A DNA stretch of 20,683 bases. Origin: JBBDXS01 sp964418365. GTDB lineage: Bacteria > Chloroflexota > Dehalococcoidia > DSTF01 > RBG-16-68-14. Both the position numbers and the translations under genes were made by a program. The DNA lies in NCBI GenBank assembly GCA_964418365.1, contig CAYQLM010000056.1, positions 1 through 20,683 of the forward strand. Reading direction: 5' to 3'. Position 1 is the first letter of the stretch. Each line of letters opens with the position of its first letter. The notes beneath the pieces are model-generated. The model did not search any database. It was not told the DNA's origin and was given only the letters and a program-made list of their open reading frames with translations. Of this stretch, positions 8,683 through 15,810 are shown in pieces.

Positions 8683-8728
8683 CCTCGCGGCAATCATACT
8701 TCAAGGCCGATACGCTGTCTAACGCCCC

Positions 8729-9508
8729 CTACTGGTGCCGCGTGCTTATCCCGCCGTCGACCGGGATGACGGCGCCGGTGAGGTAGGCGCCCGCGCGAGA
8801 GGCCAGGAAGATCGCCGCGCCGGCCATGTCGTCCGGCCGGCCGATGCGCCCCAGCGGGCACGACGCGCGGATCTGCTCGCCGAAGCGCTCCAGCGTATCC
8901 GCCATCATCTTGCTTTCGAACGGCCCGGGCGCGATCGCGTTGACGGTGATGCGCTGCGCGGCGAGCCGGTGCGCCAGGACGCGCGTGAGGTGGTGCACCG
9001 CCGCTTTGCTCGCTGAGTAGGCGTACGTTTCCAGCATCGGAGCCTGCAGCCCATCGATCGAGCCCGTGTTGATCACGCGCGCCGGGTCGTCATCACTCGC
9101 GGCCTTCTCGAGCAGCGGGACGAGGAGCCGCGTGAGGTGAAACACACCCTTCACGTTGAGGTCGAAGACCTTCTGCCAGCCGTCGTCCGGGTAGCCGGCG
9201 AGCGGCGCGCCCCAGTTGGCGCCCGCGTTGTTCACCAGGATGTGCAGCCGCTCCTCGCGCGCCGCGATGGCGTCGGCGAGCTGGCGGCAACCCGCCTCGC
9301 TCCCGAGGTCGGCGGGCAGCGAGATGCACGCGCCGCTCTTCGACAGCTCCGCCGCCACGCTGTCGCACACGTCGGCCTTGCGCGACGAGATGTACGTCTT
9401 TGCGCCGGCCTCGACGAAGCCGCGCGCGATCATCAGCCCGATGCCGCGCGATCCGCCGGTGACGAGCGCGACCTTGTCTTTGATCGAAAAGAGGTCGCTG
9501 CTAGCCAT
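8729..9508 (-). CDS. Short-chain dehydrogenase/reductase (classical SDR)
   Basis: This 259-residue cytosolic NAD(P)-dependent oxidoreductase has the full classical SDR signature: cofactor-binding TGGSRGIG at residues 17-24, NNAG at 93-96, Asn119, and the catalytic Ser150, Tyr164 and Lys168 in YSASK. The C-terminal GxxxPVDGG motif (GAVIPVDGG) is present. Arg22 in the glycine-rich loop and the SSRKAD segment after the second strand suggest NADPH preference, though this is inference. The start overlaps the stop of the upstream Gfo/Idh gene by 8 nt, and GGGAG lies a few bases before the ATG, so translation is probably coupled. RhlG or 3-oxoacyl-ACP reductase-type names are often attached to such sequences; the true substrate is unknown. 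The partner oxidoreductase suggests a sugar or polyol pathway. Confidence 0.9.
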   Translation of the reverse strand: MASSDLFSIKDKVALVTGGSRGIGLMIARGFVEAGAKTYISSRKADVCDSVAAELSKSGACISLPADLGSEAGCRQLADAIAAREERLHILVNNAGANWGAPLAGYPDDGWQKVFDLNVKGVFHLTRLLVPLLEKAASDDDPARVINTGSIDGLQAPMLETYAYSASKAAVHHLTRVLAHRLAAQRITVNAIAPGPFESKMMADTLERFGEQIRASCPLGRIGRPDDMAGAAIFLASRAGAYLTGAVIPVDGGISTRHQ

Positions 9509-10727
9509 GCGTTTCTCCCAGAAGATCGCTGATCTGGACTGGCCGGCCCTCCGCGATCGATCGGTTCGCGGCGATGCCCGTCAGGATCGACATCGCGCCG
9601 GCGCGGGACGTCGCCTGCAGGCCGAGCGGGTCGCTTTCGACGCCGCGGAAGAGATGATCGCGCAGCAGCCGGTCGCCGCCGTAGTGCTCGCCGGGGCCGG
9701 TCTCCGGCTCGATGGCGCGGGCAGGCGTGCGGAGCGGCGCCAGCGTGATCTCGACGCCCGGCTCGCGGCCCGGGGCGCGCTCGACGAAAAGCACCTCCAG
9801 GCGGCCGCCCGTGCCGTTGAACGCGAGGCTGTAGCCCTCCCACGGCGAGTACGCCGTCATCGAGTAGCTCAGCAGCGCGCCGCTCGTGTAGCGCACCGCG
9901 GCGGACATCGTGTCGTAGATGTCGATCTCGTCGGCGAAGACGCAGCCGTCGCGGTGGTAGCCGTCCTCGCCTTCGGCGTTCAGATAGAGCGCGCGCATAT
10001 AGTCTTCTCTGCGCAGATCGAAATAGAACTCGCAGGTCGATGTATGCTCGCACGTGAGGCAGCGGTTGCCGCGCTCCTTACGCGTGGGGCCGTAGAACGC
10101 GCGCCGCCCGTGCGCGAAGACGGTCTCCGGCTCCGAGTCGAGCCACCAGTTGATCAGATCGAAGTGGTGCGTCGCCTTGTGTACGAGCAGCCCGCCGGAG
10201 TTCTCGAGCCGCCGGTGCCAGCGCCGGAAGAAGTCGGCGCCGTGGATGTAGTCGAGCGGCCAGTGGAAGTCGACGGAGAGCACCTCGCCGATGACGCCCT
10301 CCATGATCAGGCGCTTGATCTGCTGGTGCTGAGGCGAGTAGCGGTAGTTGAACGCGACGATCACGCGCTTGCCCGTACGCTGCTCCGCCGCCAGGATGGC
10401 GCGACACTTCTCCTCGTCGATCGTCATCGGCTTCTCCGTGATTGCGTCCGCGCCTGCCTCAAGCGATCGGATGATGAAGTCGTGGTGGGTGCGGTCAACC
10501 GTGGCGACGATGACGGCGTCCGGCCGGATCTCTCGGAGCATCTCGTCGAAGTCCGTGAAGGCGGGTACCGGCGTCCCGAGATACCCGTTGCACGCGGCGA
10601 GCCGGACCGGGTTCGAGTCGCAGATCGCGACGAGCTGGCCGGCGTCGGCGTAGTATTTCGACAGGGGCATGGCGTACATGCTGATGCCGCGCACACCGCA
10701 GCCGACGAGCGCAAAGCGTTTCACCAT
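9501..10727 (-). CDS. Gfo/Idh/MocA family oxidoreductase with cysteine cluster
   Basis: This 408-residue protein has the N-terminal Rossmann domain (FALVGCGVRG), the EKP motif (TEKPM, residues 98-100) and the substrate-side KATHHFD block (Lys184, His187/188) of the Gfo/Idh/MocA family, which oxidises sugars or cyclitols with NAD(P). A middle insertion carries Cys223, Cys226, Cys232 and Cys262 (CLTCEHTSTC, then DGC), probably a zinc site found in one branch of the family. No signal peptide is visible. The start ATG 10727 lies 6 nt after the stop of the EEP gene, and its stop overlaps the SDR start, so the three genes form one operon. Substrate cannot be determined; levoglucosan, inositol or another sugar are all possible. 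Confidence 0.9.
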   Translation of the reverse strand: MVKRFALVGCGVRGISMYAMPLSKYYADAGQLVAICDSNPVRLAACNGYLGTPVPAFTDFDEMLREIRPDAVIVATVDRTHHDFIIRSLEAGADAITEKPMTIDEEKCRAILAAEQRTGKRVIVAFNYRYSPQHQQIKRLIMEGVIGEVLSVDFHWPLDYIHGADFFRRWHRRLENSGGLLVHKATHHFDLINWWLDSEPETVFAHGRRAFYGPTRKERGNRCLTCEHTSTCEFYFDLRREDYMRALYLNAEGEDGYHRDGCVFADEIDIYDTMSAAVRYTSGALLSYSMTAYSPWEGYSLAFNGTGGRLEVLFVERAPGREPGVEITLAPLRTPARAIEPETGPGEHYGGDRLLRDHLFRGVESDPLGLQATSRAGAMSILTGIAANRSIAEGRPVQISDLLGETHG

Positions 10728-10733
10728 GATCGG

Positions 10734-11678
10734 CTACTTTGCCTTCAGCTCGATCGTCGCGCGCATGCCGATGTGGTCGGACGGCCAGAGCGTGTGCCCG
10801 CCGCCGATATCGACGGGCTGGTTGTCCCAGGTCGAGGCTTCCTTCACCGTCGCGCTCACGTTGTCGCCTGGAAGCACGACGATGAAGTCGATGCGGTGGT
10901 CGGCGAGGGCCTCCGGGTTGTCTCCCAGCGGAATCGCCGAGTTGCTGCAGCCCGTGTCGCCGGCCTTGGCGCAGGTGGCGTCGCCCGCTGTCGCCAGCGC
11001 ATCGACGAAGCCAGCCTGGATGAGGCGCTGGATCGCCGGGTCGTCGGGCTCCGAGTTGAGATCGCCGGCCAGGATCGCCGGGCCGCCGTTGCGCGTCTCC
11101 TGGATGAATGAGATGACCTTGTCGATCTCCTGCAGCTCGGCCGGCTCGCCCGTCTCGAGCACGGCGCCGGTGCCCTCGAGGTGCGCGTTGTAGAAGCTCA
11201 CCGGCCCGACGTCGGTCTGGACCGTGACGCGGTGCACGGAGCGGATGGCGCTCACCGTGCGGTTTTCGGATGAGACAATGGGAAGTTTAGTTAGTGTCAG
11301 CTGACCGAGGCCATCAGTATCGATGGGCTGGCCCGCAAAGTTGCCGAAGACAGCTCTGTAGTCGTCGCCCAGTGTGGTCAGCAGCACGGAACGCGGGTCG
11401 GGATAGCCAACGCTCGGGTCGCCGGGGGCTCTGATTTCCTGGAGCGCGGCGACTTCCGGGCGGGCCTGCGAGAGCGCGCTTGCGATGAGCTGGATGCGCT
11501 CGGCGAAGCGGTCATTTGGCTCGGCGGCGGGGTCTTCGTTGATCAGGCCATGCAGCACGTTCTGGTCCATGATCGTGATGGTCGCCGTCTTCTTGGAGCT
11601 GCCGCCTCCGCCGCAGCTCAGGGACAGGAAGAGCGCGGCACCGATTGCCCCGAGGACGAGCCAGCGGGTATTGCTCAT
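10734..11678 (-). CDS. Lipoprotein-like endonuclease/exonuclease/phosphatase (EEP) family protein
   Basis: The 314-residue product begins with a short charged region and a hydrophobic stretch (WLVLGAIGAALFLSLSC), then Gly/Ser/Lys-rich linker, consistent with an exported lipoprotein anchored at Cys22, although the lipobox is not canonical (Leu at -2 rather than -3). The EEP metal and catalytic residues are all visible: Asn40 (DQNVLHG), Glu81 (LQEIR), His166 (NAHLEG), Asp206 and Asn208 (GDLNSE), and Asp301-His302 (WPSDHIG). Members hydrolyse phosphodiesters or phosphomonoesters in nucleic acids, inositol phosphates or sphingomyelin. An extracytoplasmic location would argue for a scavenging nuclease or phosphatase. 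A TTGCGA-18-TACACT promoter ends 7 nt before the ATG, so the message is probably leaderless. It is the first gene of the operon with the Gfo/Idh and SDR genes. Confidence 0.88.
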   Translation of the reverse strand: MSNTRWLVLGAIGAALFLSLSCGGGGSSKKTATITIMDQNVLHGLINEDPAAEPNDRFAERIQLIASALSQARPEVAALQEIRAPGDPSVGYPDPRSVLLTTLGDDYRAVFGNFAGQPIDTDGLGQLTLTKLPIVSSENRTVSAIRSVHRVTVQTDVGPVSFYNAHLEGTGAVLETGEPAELQEIDKVISFIQETRNGGPAILAGDLNSEPDDPAIQRLIQAGFVDALATAGDATCAKAGDTGCSNSAIPLGDNPEALADHRIDFIVVLPGDNVSATVKEASTWDNQPVDIGGGHTLWPSDHIGMRATIELKAK

Positions 11679-11685
11679 GGCGGAA

Positions 11686-11715
11686 AGTGTAGGCGCGGAC
11701 GGGGGGCTCTCGCAA
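11686..11715 (-). promoter_or_regulatory. Promoter of the EEP-Gfo-SDR operon, leaderless
   Basis: On the minus strand TTGCGA (11715-11710) and TACACT (11691-11686) are separated by 18 nt. Only 7 nt separate the -10 box from the ATG at 11678, so transcription should begin at or beside the start codon. No Shine-Dalgarno is present, in agreement with a leaderless mRNA. Confidence 0.5.
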
Positions 11716-11739
11716 GAGCGCCGGCGCGCGGGCGGGCGC

Positions 11740-11745
11740 TATACT
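11740..11745 (+). promoter_or_regulatory. Candidate -10 element for the DinB-like gene
   Basis: TATACT lies 67 nt upstream of the GTG start at 11813, in the divergent region shared with the EEP operon. No convincing -35 box was found at the proper distance. It is plausible because it is the only A/T-rich hexamer of this type in an otherwise GC-rich gap. Confidence 0.3.
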
Positions 11746-11812
11746 GCTCGGTGCTGGTGACGGGCGCCGGGACAGGACCGCGCCCAGACATGATCCCCGA
11801 AAGGAGTTGGCA

Positions 11813-12331
11813 GTGAACAGTCAGAATGCAGCAGCGCAACAGCTCGCCTTTTGGCACGGTGTGATGAGCGGTGTCGTCGGAGACTGTGGTTCCGATGTGT
11901 TGAATAAGCAAGTGGCGGGGGCGACGGTAACTTCCATCGCATCGATCTACGCGCACATGGTGATGTCGGAGGACGCCATCGTCAACGGCATGATGCAGGG
12001 CAAGCCGCAGTTGTTCGTGACCGGCGGCTGGGAAGCGAAGACGGGCGTTAAGCTGCCCGGCGAAACGTCCGCGGTAAACGTCGACTGGGCGCATGCGATG
12101 AAGATGGACTTCGGGAAGTTCCAGGAGTACGCGAAGGCTGTGTTCGCCAACACAGATTCGTACCTTAAGAGCCTCTCGGACGCGCAGATGCAGGAGAAGG
12201 TGCAGACGCCCGTTGGAGAGCAGACCCGGGAGTGGTTCATCGTGAACATCCTGGCCACGCACTACCCGCAGCACGGTGGCGAGATCGCAGCGGTGAAGGG
12301 CGTGCAGGGGCTCAAAGGCCTGCCGTTCTAG
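11813..12331 (+). CDS. DinB-superfamily (four-helix, metal-binding) protein
   Basis: The 172-residue product looks like the DinB/YfiT-type four-helix bundle that binds a divalent metal through three histidines. Candidate ligands are the His in IYAHMVMSED and the two in ATHYPQHGGE near the C-terminus; the ending GLKGLPF is typical of bacterial DinB-like proteins. Some family members are thiol S-transferases (mycothiol or bacillithiol dependent), but the cofactor here is unknown. AAGGAG (11801-11806) sits 6 nt before GTG 11813 and directly abuts the in-frame TTG at 11807, so the GTG is the start. It is divergent from the EEP operon and convergent with gatD, separated from it by 21 nt with no visible terminator. 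Confidence 0.75.
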   Translation: MNSQNAAAQQLAFWHGVMSGVVGDCGSDVLNKQVAGATVTSIASIYAHMVMSEDAIVNGMMQGKPQLFVTGGWEAKTGVKLPGETSAVNVDWAHAMKMDFGKFQEYAKAVFANTDSYLKSLSDAQMQEKVQTPVGEQTREWFIVNILATHYPQHGGEIAAVKGVQGLKGLPF

Positions 12332-12352
12332 GCGGGGGCCAAGGGTCAAGGG

Positions 12353-13114
12353 TTACCGCCGGCTGCGGGTGAGGCGAAGCGCGGCATCGTGCGCGGCGTT
12401 CTCGATCCGATCGTCGATCGGCGCGAGGCGGACGTCGTCGCCGTGCGTTCGGCGCAGCGCGAGCGCGATGAGGTGGTCGGCGAAGGCAGGGTTCTTCGGC
12501 AGTAGGGAGCCGTGGATGTAGCTGCCGAAGGCGTTGCGATACCGCGCGCCCTCCCAGCCGTCCTTGCCGTTATTGCCGAAGCCCGACCGCACGCGCGCAA
12601 GCGGCTTCGCGCCTGCGCCGAGGTAGGTGCGGCCGCCGTGGTTCTCGAAGCCGGCCAGCGTCCCGCCCGGCCAGCCCTCTTCCGGCGCCGGCGGCACCTC
12701 GGCGACGATGTTGCCGATGAGCCGCGGCTCGTTCGGGCCGGGATGTTCTGTCCAGAGATCGAAAACGCTCAGCCCCTCGAGCTGGGCACCGGACGACTCG
12801 CGGTAGAAGCGGCCGAATAGCTGGTAGCCGCCGCACACGGCGAGCGCGACAACGCCGGACTCGATCGCCTCACGCACGGCATCGCCCTTCACCGAACGGA
12901 GGTCTTCGGCGATTCGCCGCTGCTCGCGGTCCTGCGCGCCGCCGATGAAGATCAGCTCGTGCGCGGCGGGATCGAAGCGATCGCCGGTACCAAGCTCTGC
13001 GACCTCGACATCGATGTTGCGAGCGCGGCAGCGGTGGCTGAGGCAAAGAATGTTTCCGCGATCGCCGTAGACGTTCATCACGCGCGGATAGAGGTGGGCG
13101 ATGCGCAGGTGCAC
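12353..13114 (-). CDS. gatD: Lipid II isoglutaminyl synthase, glutaminase subunit GatD
   Basis: GatD supplies ammonia from glutamine to MurT, which amidates the D-Glu of the lipid II stem peptide. The 253-residue product begins MHLRIAHLYPRVMNVYGDRGN, a close match to the family N-terminus. It has the glutaminase nucleophile Cys94 (AVCGGYQLFG) and catalytic His201 (GSYIHGSLLPKNP). The start is GTG 13114, overlapping the murT stop by one base (TAGTG) with GGGAGG at 7 nt spacing. A longer in-frame ORF upstream runs through murT and is not the real start. Related class I glutaminases include CobQ and CobB, but the murT partner and the YGDRGN motif make GatD the best call. Confidence 0.93.
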   Translation of the reverse strand: MHLRIAHLYPRVMNVYGDRGNILCLSHRCRARNIDVEVAELGTGDRFDPAAHELIFIGGAQDREQRRIAEDLRSVKGDAVREAIESGVVALAVCGGYQLFGRFYRESSGAQLEGLSVFDLWTEHPGPNEPRLIGNIVAEVPPAPEEGWPGGTLAGFENHGGRTYLGAGAKPLARVRSGFGNNGKDGWEGARYRNAFGSYIHGSLLPKNPAFADHLIALALRRTHGDDVRLAPIDDRIENAAHDAALRLTRSRR

Positions 13115-14532
13115 TACGCGTCCTCCCAGAAATGCGGGCGCTGGCCGCGCCGCGCGAGCAGCTCTCGTATCTCGAGCATGGCGGTATACGTCGGCACGAT
13201 GAAGAGCATTTGACCAACCGGCGTGCGCGCGAGCGCGGCATCGAGCGCGGCTTGGGCGTCGCGCACGAGCTCCGGCTCGATGGCGAAGCCGGCGTACTTG
13301 AGGCGCAGCGCGAGCTCCTCCGCGCGGGTCCCGGAGATGACGGCGCTCGCCGTCCGCCCGGCGACGAGCTCGTAGTCGGCGTCCCAGATCCACGAGATGT
13401 CGCGGCCGTCCGCGATGCCGTCGTTGAGGAAGAGCAGCAGATGCAGACCTTCGGACTTAGGGGCGCGCGTCGCGGCGATGGTGCGGAGGACCTGGTTCAT
13501 GCCGGTCGGGTTCTTGCCCAGGAGGACCATGACGCTCCGGCCGTCGAGCTGGAAGCGCTCCTGGCGGCCGAAGGCGGCGCGGAAGGCTGCCAGCGCGGGC
13601 TCGATGGCCGAAGGCGGCAGGCCGAGCGCGAGCGCGCCGGCTGTGGCGGCAAGCGCGTTCTCGACGTTGTAGAGGCCGGCGAGCGGTAGCGCGAAGGCCA
13701 GCTCGCCTTGGGGCGTGGCGATCTTGAGACGTGTGGCGCCTTCGCCTGCCAGCTCGACGCAGATCGCGCGGACATCTGGCTCAGGCCGCGATCGCCCGCA
13801 GCTCTGGCAGCGCCAGTGGCCGATGTGGCCGAAGAACGCCGCGGTATAGAGCAGCTCCTCGCCGCAGGAGAGGCAGAAGCGGTAGTCGGACGCATGCTCT
13901 CCGCCTGGGGCGGACTCGTCGGCGACTCGAACGTCGTCGATGCCGAATGTGAGGACTCGCGCGCGGCCGGCCTGTGCGAGCGAGGCGACGGCCGGATCGT
14001 CCGCGTTCAGAACGAGGGTCGTGTTGGCATCGAGCTCGGCGACCGTGCGCCGCCACAGCCGCGCGACGGTGTCGACCTCGCCGTAGCGGTCGAGCTGGTC
14101 GCGAAAGAGGTTGGTGAAGATGATGACGCGCGGATGGAGAGCAGCCACGGCCTCCGGCAGCGTCGCTTCGTCGATCTCGAAGATGCCGAGGCGCTCTGCG
14201 CCGTCGCGCACGCGGCCGAGCGCGCCGGTTGCGGCGAGGAGGGCGGAGGCAACGCCGCGCATCAGATTGGAGCCACTCGGGTTCGCGAGCGCCGGCACGC
14301 CGGCCTGCGCCGCGATCGCGCCCAGCATGCGCGCCGTGGTGGTCTTGCCGTTCGTGCCGGTGACGACGGCGCAGCCGCGTCCGAGCTGCGCGGCGAGGCG
14401 TTCAGCGAGCTGCGGATCGATGCGCTGGGCGACGAGGCCCGCGACGGCCGTGCCGCCGCCGCGTCGCGAAACGCGGCTGGCCGCGCCGGCAAGGCGGCCG
14501 GCGGCAAGAGCGGCGAGCGTGCGGGGGGTCAC
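13114..14532 (-). CDS. murT: Lipid II isoglutaminyl synthase, Mur-ligase-like subunit MurT
   Basis: This 472-residue protein is the ATP-dependent half of the MurT-GatD amidotransferase. It has the Mur ligase P-loop TGTNGKTTT (58-66), the NLFRDQLDRYGEVD block, LNADDP, and YNVENALAA of the middle domain. A zinc ribbon typical of MurT is formed by Cys220, Cys223, Cys242 and Cys245 (CLSCGEEL and CQSCGRSRP). The C-terminal DUF1727 domain contains the GKNPTGMNQVL and LFLNDGIADGRDISWIWD motifs. The start is GTG 14532; only 6 nt separate it from a TATCCT hexamer, so a leaderless message is possible. It overlaps gatD by one base, as expected for subunits made in equal amounts. Amidation of D-Glu makes cell-wall cross-linking efficient, as established in Staphylococcus and Streptococcus. 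Confidence 0.95.
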   Translation of the reverse strand: MTPRTLAALAAGRLAGAASRVSRRGGGTAVAGLVAQRIDPQLAERLAAQLGRGCAVVTGTNGKTTTARMLGAIAAQAGVPALANPSGSNLMRGVASALLAATGALGRVRDGAERLGIFEIDEATLPEAVAALHPRVIIFTNLFRDQLDRYGEVDTVARLWRRTVAELDANTTLVLNADDPAVASLAQAGRARVLTFGIDDVRVADESAPGGEHASDYRFCLSCGEELLYTAAFFGHIGHWRCQSCGRSRPEPDVRAICVELAGEGATRLKIATPQGELAFALPLAGLYNVENALAATAGALALGLPPSAIEPALAAFRAAFGRQERFQLDGRSVMVLLGKNPTGMNQVLRTIAATRAPKSEGLHLLLFLNDGIADGRDISWIWDADYELVAGRTASAVISGTRAEELALRLKYAGFAIEPELVRDAQAALDAALARTPVGQMLFIVPTYTAMLEIRELLARRGQRPHFWEDA

Positions 14533-14538
14533 GCAGGC

Positions 14539-14544
14539 AGGATA
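14539..14544 (-). promoter_or_regulatory. Candidate -10 box directly before murT
   Basis: TATCCT on the minus strand (14544-14539) ends 6 nt before GTG 14532. No good -35 sequence is visible. It would give a transcript starting at the first codon of murT, as proposed for two other genes here. Confidence 0.25.
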
Positions 14545-14556
14545 GCGAAGTTACCC

Positions 14557-14775
14557 TTACGCGCTTTGATAGATTGCGGGCCGGTAGCGAGGAGGCGGGA
14601 TCGGCTTGCCCTGGGCTCGTGCAGCCTCTAGCCACGCAGCTTTTGCCCGCTCCAACTCGGCGAGCGCCTCTTCGGGCGTTGCGCCGAATGCGGAGCACGA
14701 CTCCAGGTCAGGGATATCTGCGATGTAGCTCTCGTCTTCTGCGCTATAGAAGATGTTGATGTGGTAGTCGCTCAT
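14557..14775 (-). CDS. HicB-like antitoxin-family protein (no HicA partner seen)
   Basis: The 72-residue product matches the HicB core: YHINIFYSAEDESYIADIPD, then a LESCSAFGATPEEALAEL turn-helix and the tail GKPIPPP. This is the partial RNase H-like fold that binds the HicA mRNA interferase toxin. It lacks a C-terminal ribbon-helix-helix or HTH DNA-binding domain, so it is the short form. No HicA-like ORF (short, with a conserved GSH motif) was found on either side. It is therefore an orphan, possibly with a partner elsewhere or a different role. ATG 14775 is chosen since the conserved region begins there; ATG 14796 would add seven residues. It lies 24 nt upstream of murT and 29 nt downstream of the Ddn-like gene, all on the same strand. 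Confidence 0.8.
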   Translation of the reverse strand: MSDYHINIFYSAEDESYIADIPDLESCSAFGATPEEALAELERAKAAWLEAARAQGKPIPPPRYRPAIYQSA

Positions 14776-14804
14776 CGGCTGCTCGCTCGATTCCATTGCG
14801 GCGG

Positions 14805-15347
14805 CTAGCGCTCCACGATGCGGAACACCGGGTGCTGCGGCGCGATGCGCTGGAACTCTTCGAGCGGCGCGTCCGGGTCGATCCCGAGGTGATGGCGAGT
14901 CGACATCGCCGTCCGCTTCAGGTAGGCCTTGAGGATGGGCGCGCGCTGCGCCGCCGGCACCTCTTCCAGGCGAACCGGTTGCCGCCGTCGATGACGTATC
15001 GTTGCCTCGCCGCCGGCGGCGCGCGCGTTGCGCACCCAATCAGACCGTTCGCCGAGCATCGAGACGAGGTGGCGGTTACCGTCCTGCTCGACCCAGGTGA
15101 CGACCTGTCCGCGCGTCTTACCCGAGCGCCGGCCCCGCGTTTCGATGGTCACCGTGCCGATGCGCGGCGTTCCTGGCCAGACCGCAGGGGTGATCCCCAA
15201 CGATGCTACGGCCGACCAGCAGCGGTTCACGATCCGGCCGGCCCTGGTGGGACGCCCGTTCCTGTAGAACCAGTGCGAGGGGATGAGGAGGAAGCCGCCC
15301 GCAGCCAGCCCCAGCGCGATCACGAGACGGACGACGCGTTTGCGCAT
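14805..15347 (-). CDS. Deazaflavin (F420)-dependent nitroreductase/quinone reductase-family protein, membrane-anchored
   Basis: This 180-residue protein belongs to the Ddn-type split beta-barrel family (PF04075-like), which uses reduced F420. The diagnostic block is ETRGRRSGKTRGQVVTWV, followed by DGNRHLVSMLGERSDWVRNARAAG, corresponding to the family's GRKSG, (V/L)VSxxG and WxxNxxA positions. Unlike its neighbour it starts with a basic N-terminus and a hydrophobic helix (VVRLVIALGLAAGGFLLI), so it is probably anchored to the membrane, fitting a quinone reductase role. AGGAGG (15362-15357, minus strand) lies 9 nt before ATG 15347. It follows its paralogue at 15365-15802 with a 17-nt gap and shares a nearly identical 3' end with it, indicating tandem duplication. 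The substrate is unknown. The link to cofG and cofH in the same window supports F420 use. Confidence 0.82.
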   Translation of the reverse strand: MRKRVVRLVIALGLAAGGFLLIPSHWFYRNGRPTRAGRIVNRCWSAVASLGITPAVWPGTPRIGTVTIETRGRRSGKTRGQVVTWVEQDGNRHLVSMLGERSDWVRNARAAGGEATIRHRRRQPVRLEEVPAAQRAPILKAYLKRTAMSTRHHLGIDPDAPLEEFQRIAPQHPVFRIVER

Positions 15348-15364
15348 CTTTGCGGCCCTCCTGT

Positions 15365-15802
15365 CTAGCTGCCTGTCTGAGTGATGCGGAACACCGGGTG
15401 GTGGGGCGCGATGCGCTGGAACTCCGCGATCGGCGCGTCGGCGCCGATGGCGAAGAAGGCCCGCACCTGCGAGAGGTTCTCCTTCAAGTACGCCTGGATG
15501 ATCGGCGTGCGCTGCTCGACGGCCACATCTTCGAGTCGCACCGGCTTGCGCCCGCGGCGGACCAGCGCGGCTTCGCCGTTCGCGCGGACGTTGCGCACCC
15601 AATCCGCATCGCCGCGGGTGGAGACGAGATAGCGCGCGCCGTCGACGACGACTTCATTTACGGCCGTCGTGCGCGGCTGGCCGGAGCGGCGGCCCTTCGT
15701 TTCGAGCATCAGCATCCGCTTCGGGCCGATGCCCTTCGAGGCGAGCCAGCCCATCGCGTGGTTCGAAAGCCTGTTGAATGCGCTCGGGCGGTTGTACGGC
15801 AT
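15365..15802 (-). CDS. Deazaflavin (F420)-dependent nitroreductase/quinone reductase-family protein, soluble paralogue
   Basis: This 145-residue Ddn-like protein has ETKGRRSGQPRTTAVNEV and DGARYLVSTRGDADWVRNVRANG, the conserved F420-binding stretch of the split-barrel family, and ends in FQRIAPHHPVFRI like its downstream paralogue. No signal or membrane helix is visible, so it should be cytosolic. ATG 15802 is chosen because homology begins right after it; it has no Shine-Dalgarno, but TACAAT ends 8 nt upstream, which suggests a leaderless transcript. A longer ORF extending to 16024 would overlap the ABC gene and is not supported. F420 dependence is a family inference: some members of the wider barrel superfamily use FMN. 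Confidence 0.82.
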   Translation of the reverse strand: MPYNRPSAFNRLSNHAMGWLASKGIGPKRMLMLETKGRRSGQPRTTAVNEVVVDGARYLVSTRGDADWVRNVRANGEAALVRRGRKPVRLEDVAVEQRTPIIQAYLKENLSQVRAFFAIGADAPIAEFQRIAPHHPVFRITQTGS

Positions 15803-15810
15803 GGCCCGCC

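Noticed and set aside
9216..11111. Long plus-strand ORF (631 codons) opposite the SDR, Gfo/Idh and EEP genes
   Set aside because: The minus strand encodes three complete families with catalytic residues; the plus-strand product is Arg/Val/Asp/Ala-rich and featureless.
11807..11812. TTG 11807 as the start of the DinB-like gene
   Set aside because: It directly abuts AAGGAG with no spacing, whereas GTG 11813 has the ideal 6-nt spacing.
12353..13393. Longer N-terminal extension of GatD (346 codons)
   Set aside because: The extra part is antisense-like Arg/Ala-rich and overlaps murT. GTG 13114, with GGGAGG and a one-base overlap, starts exactly at the family N-terminus.
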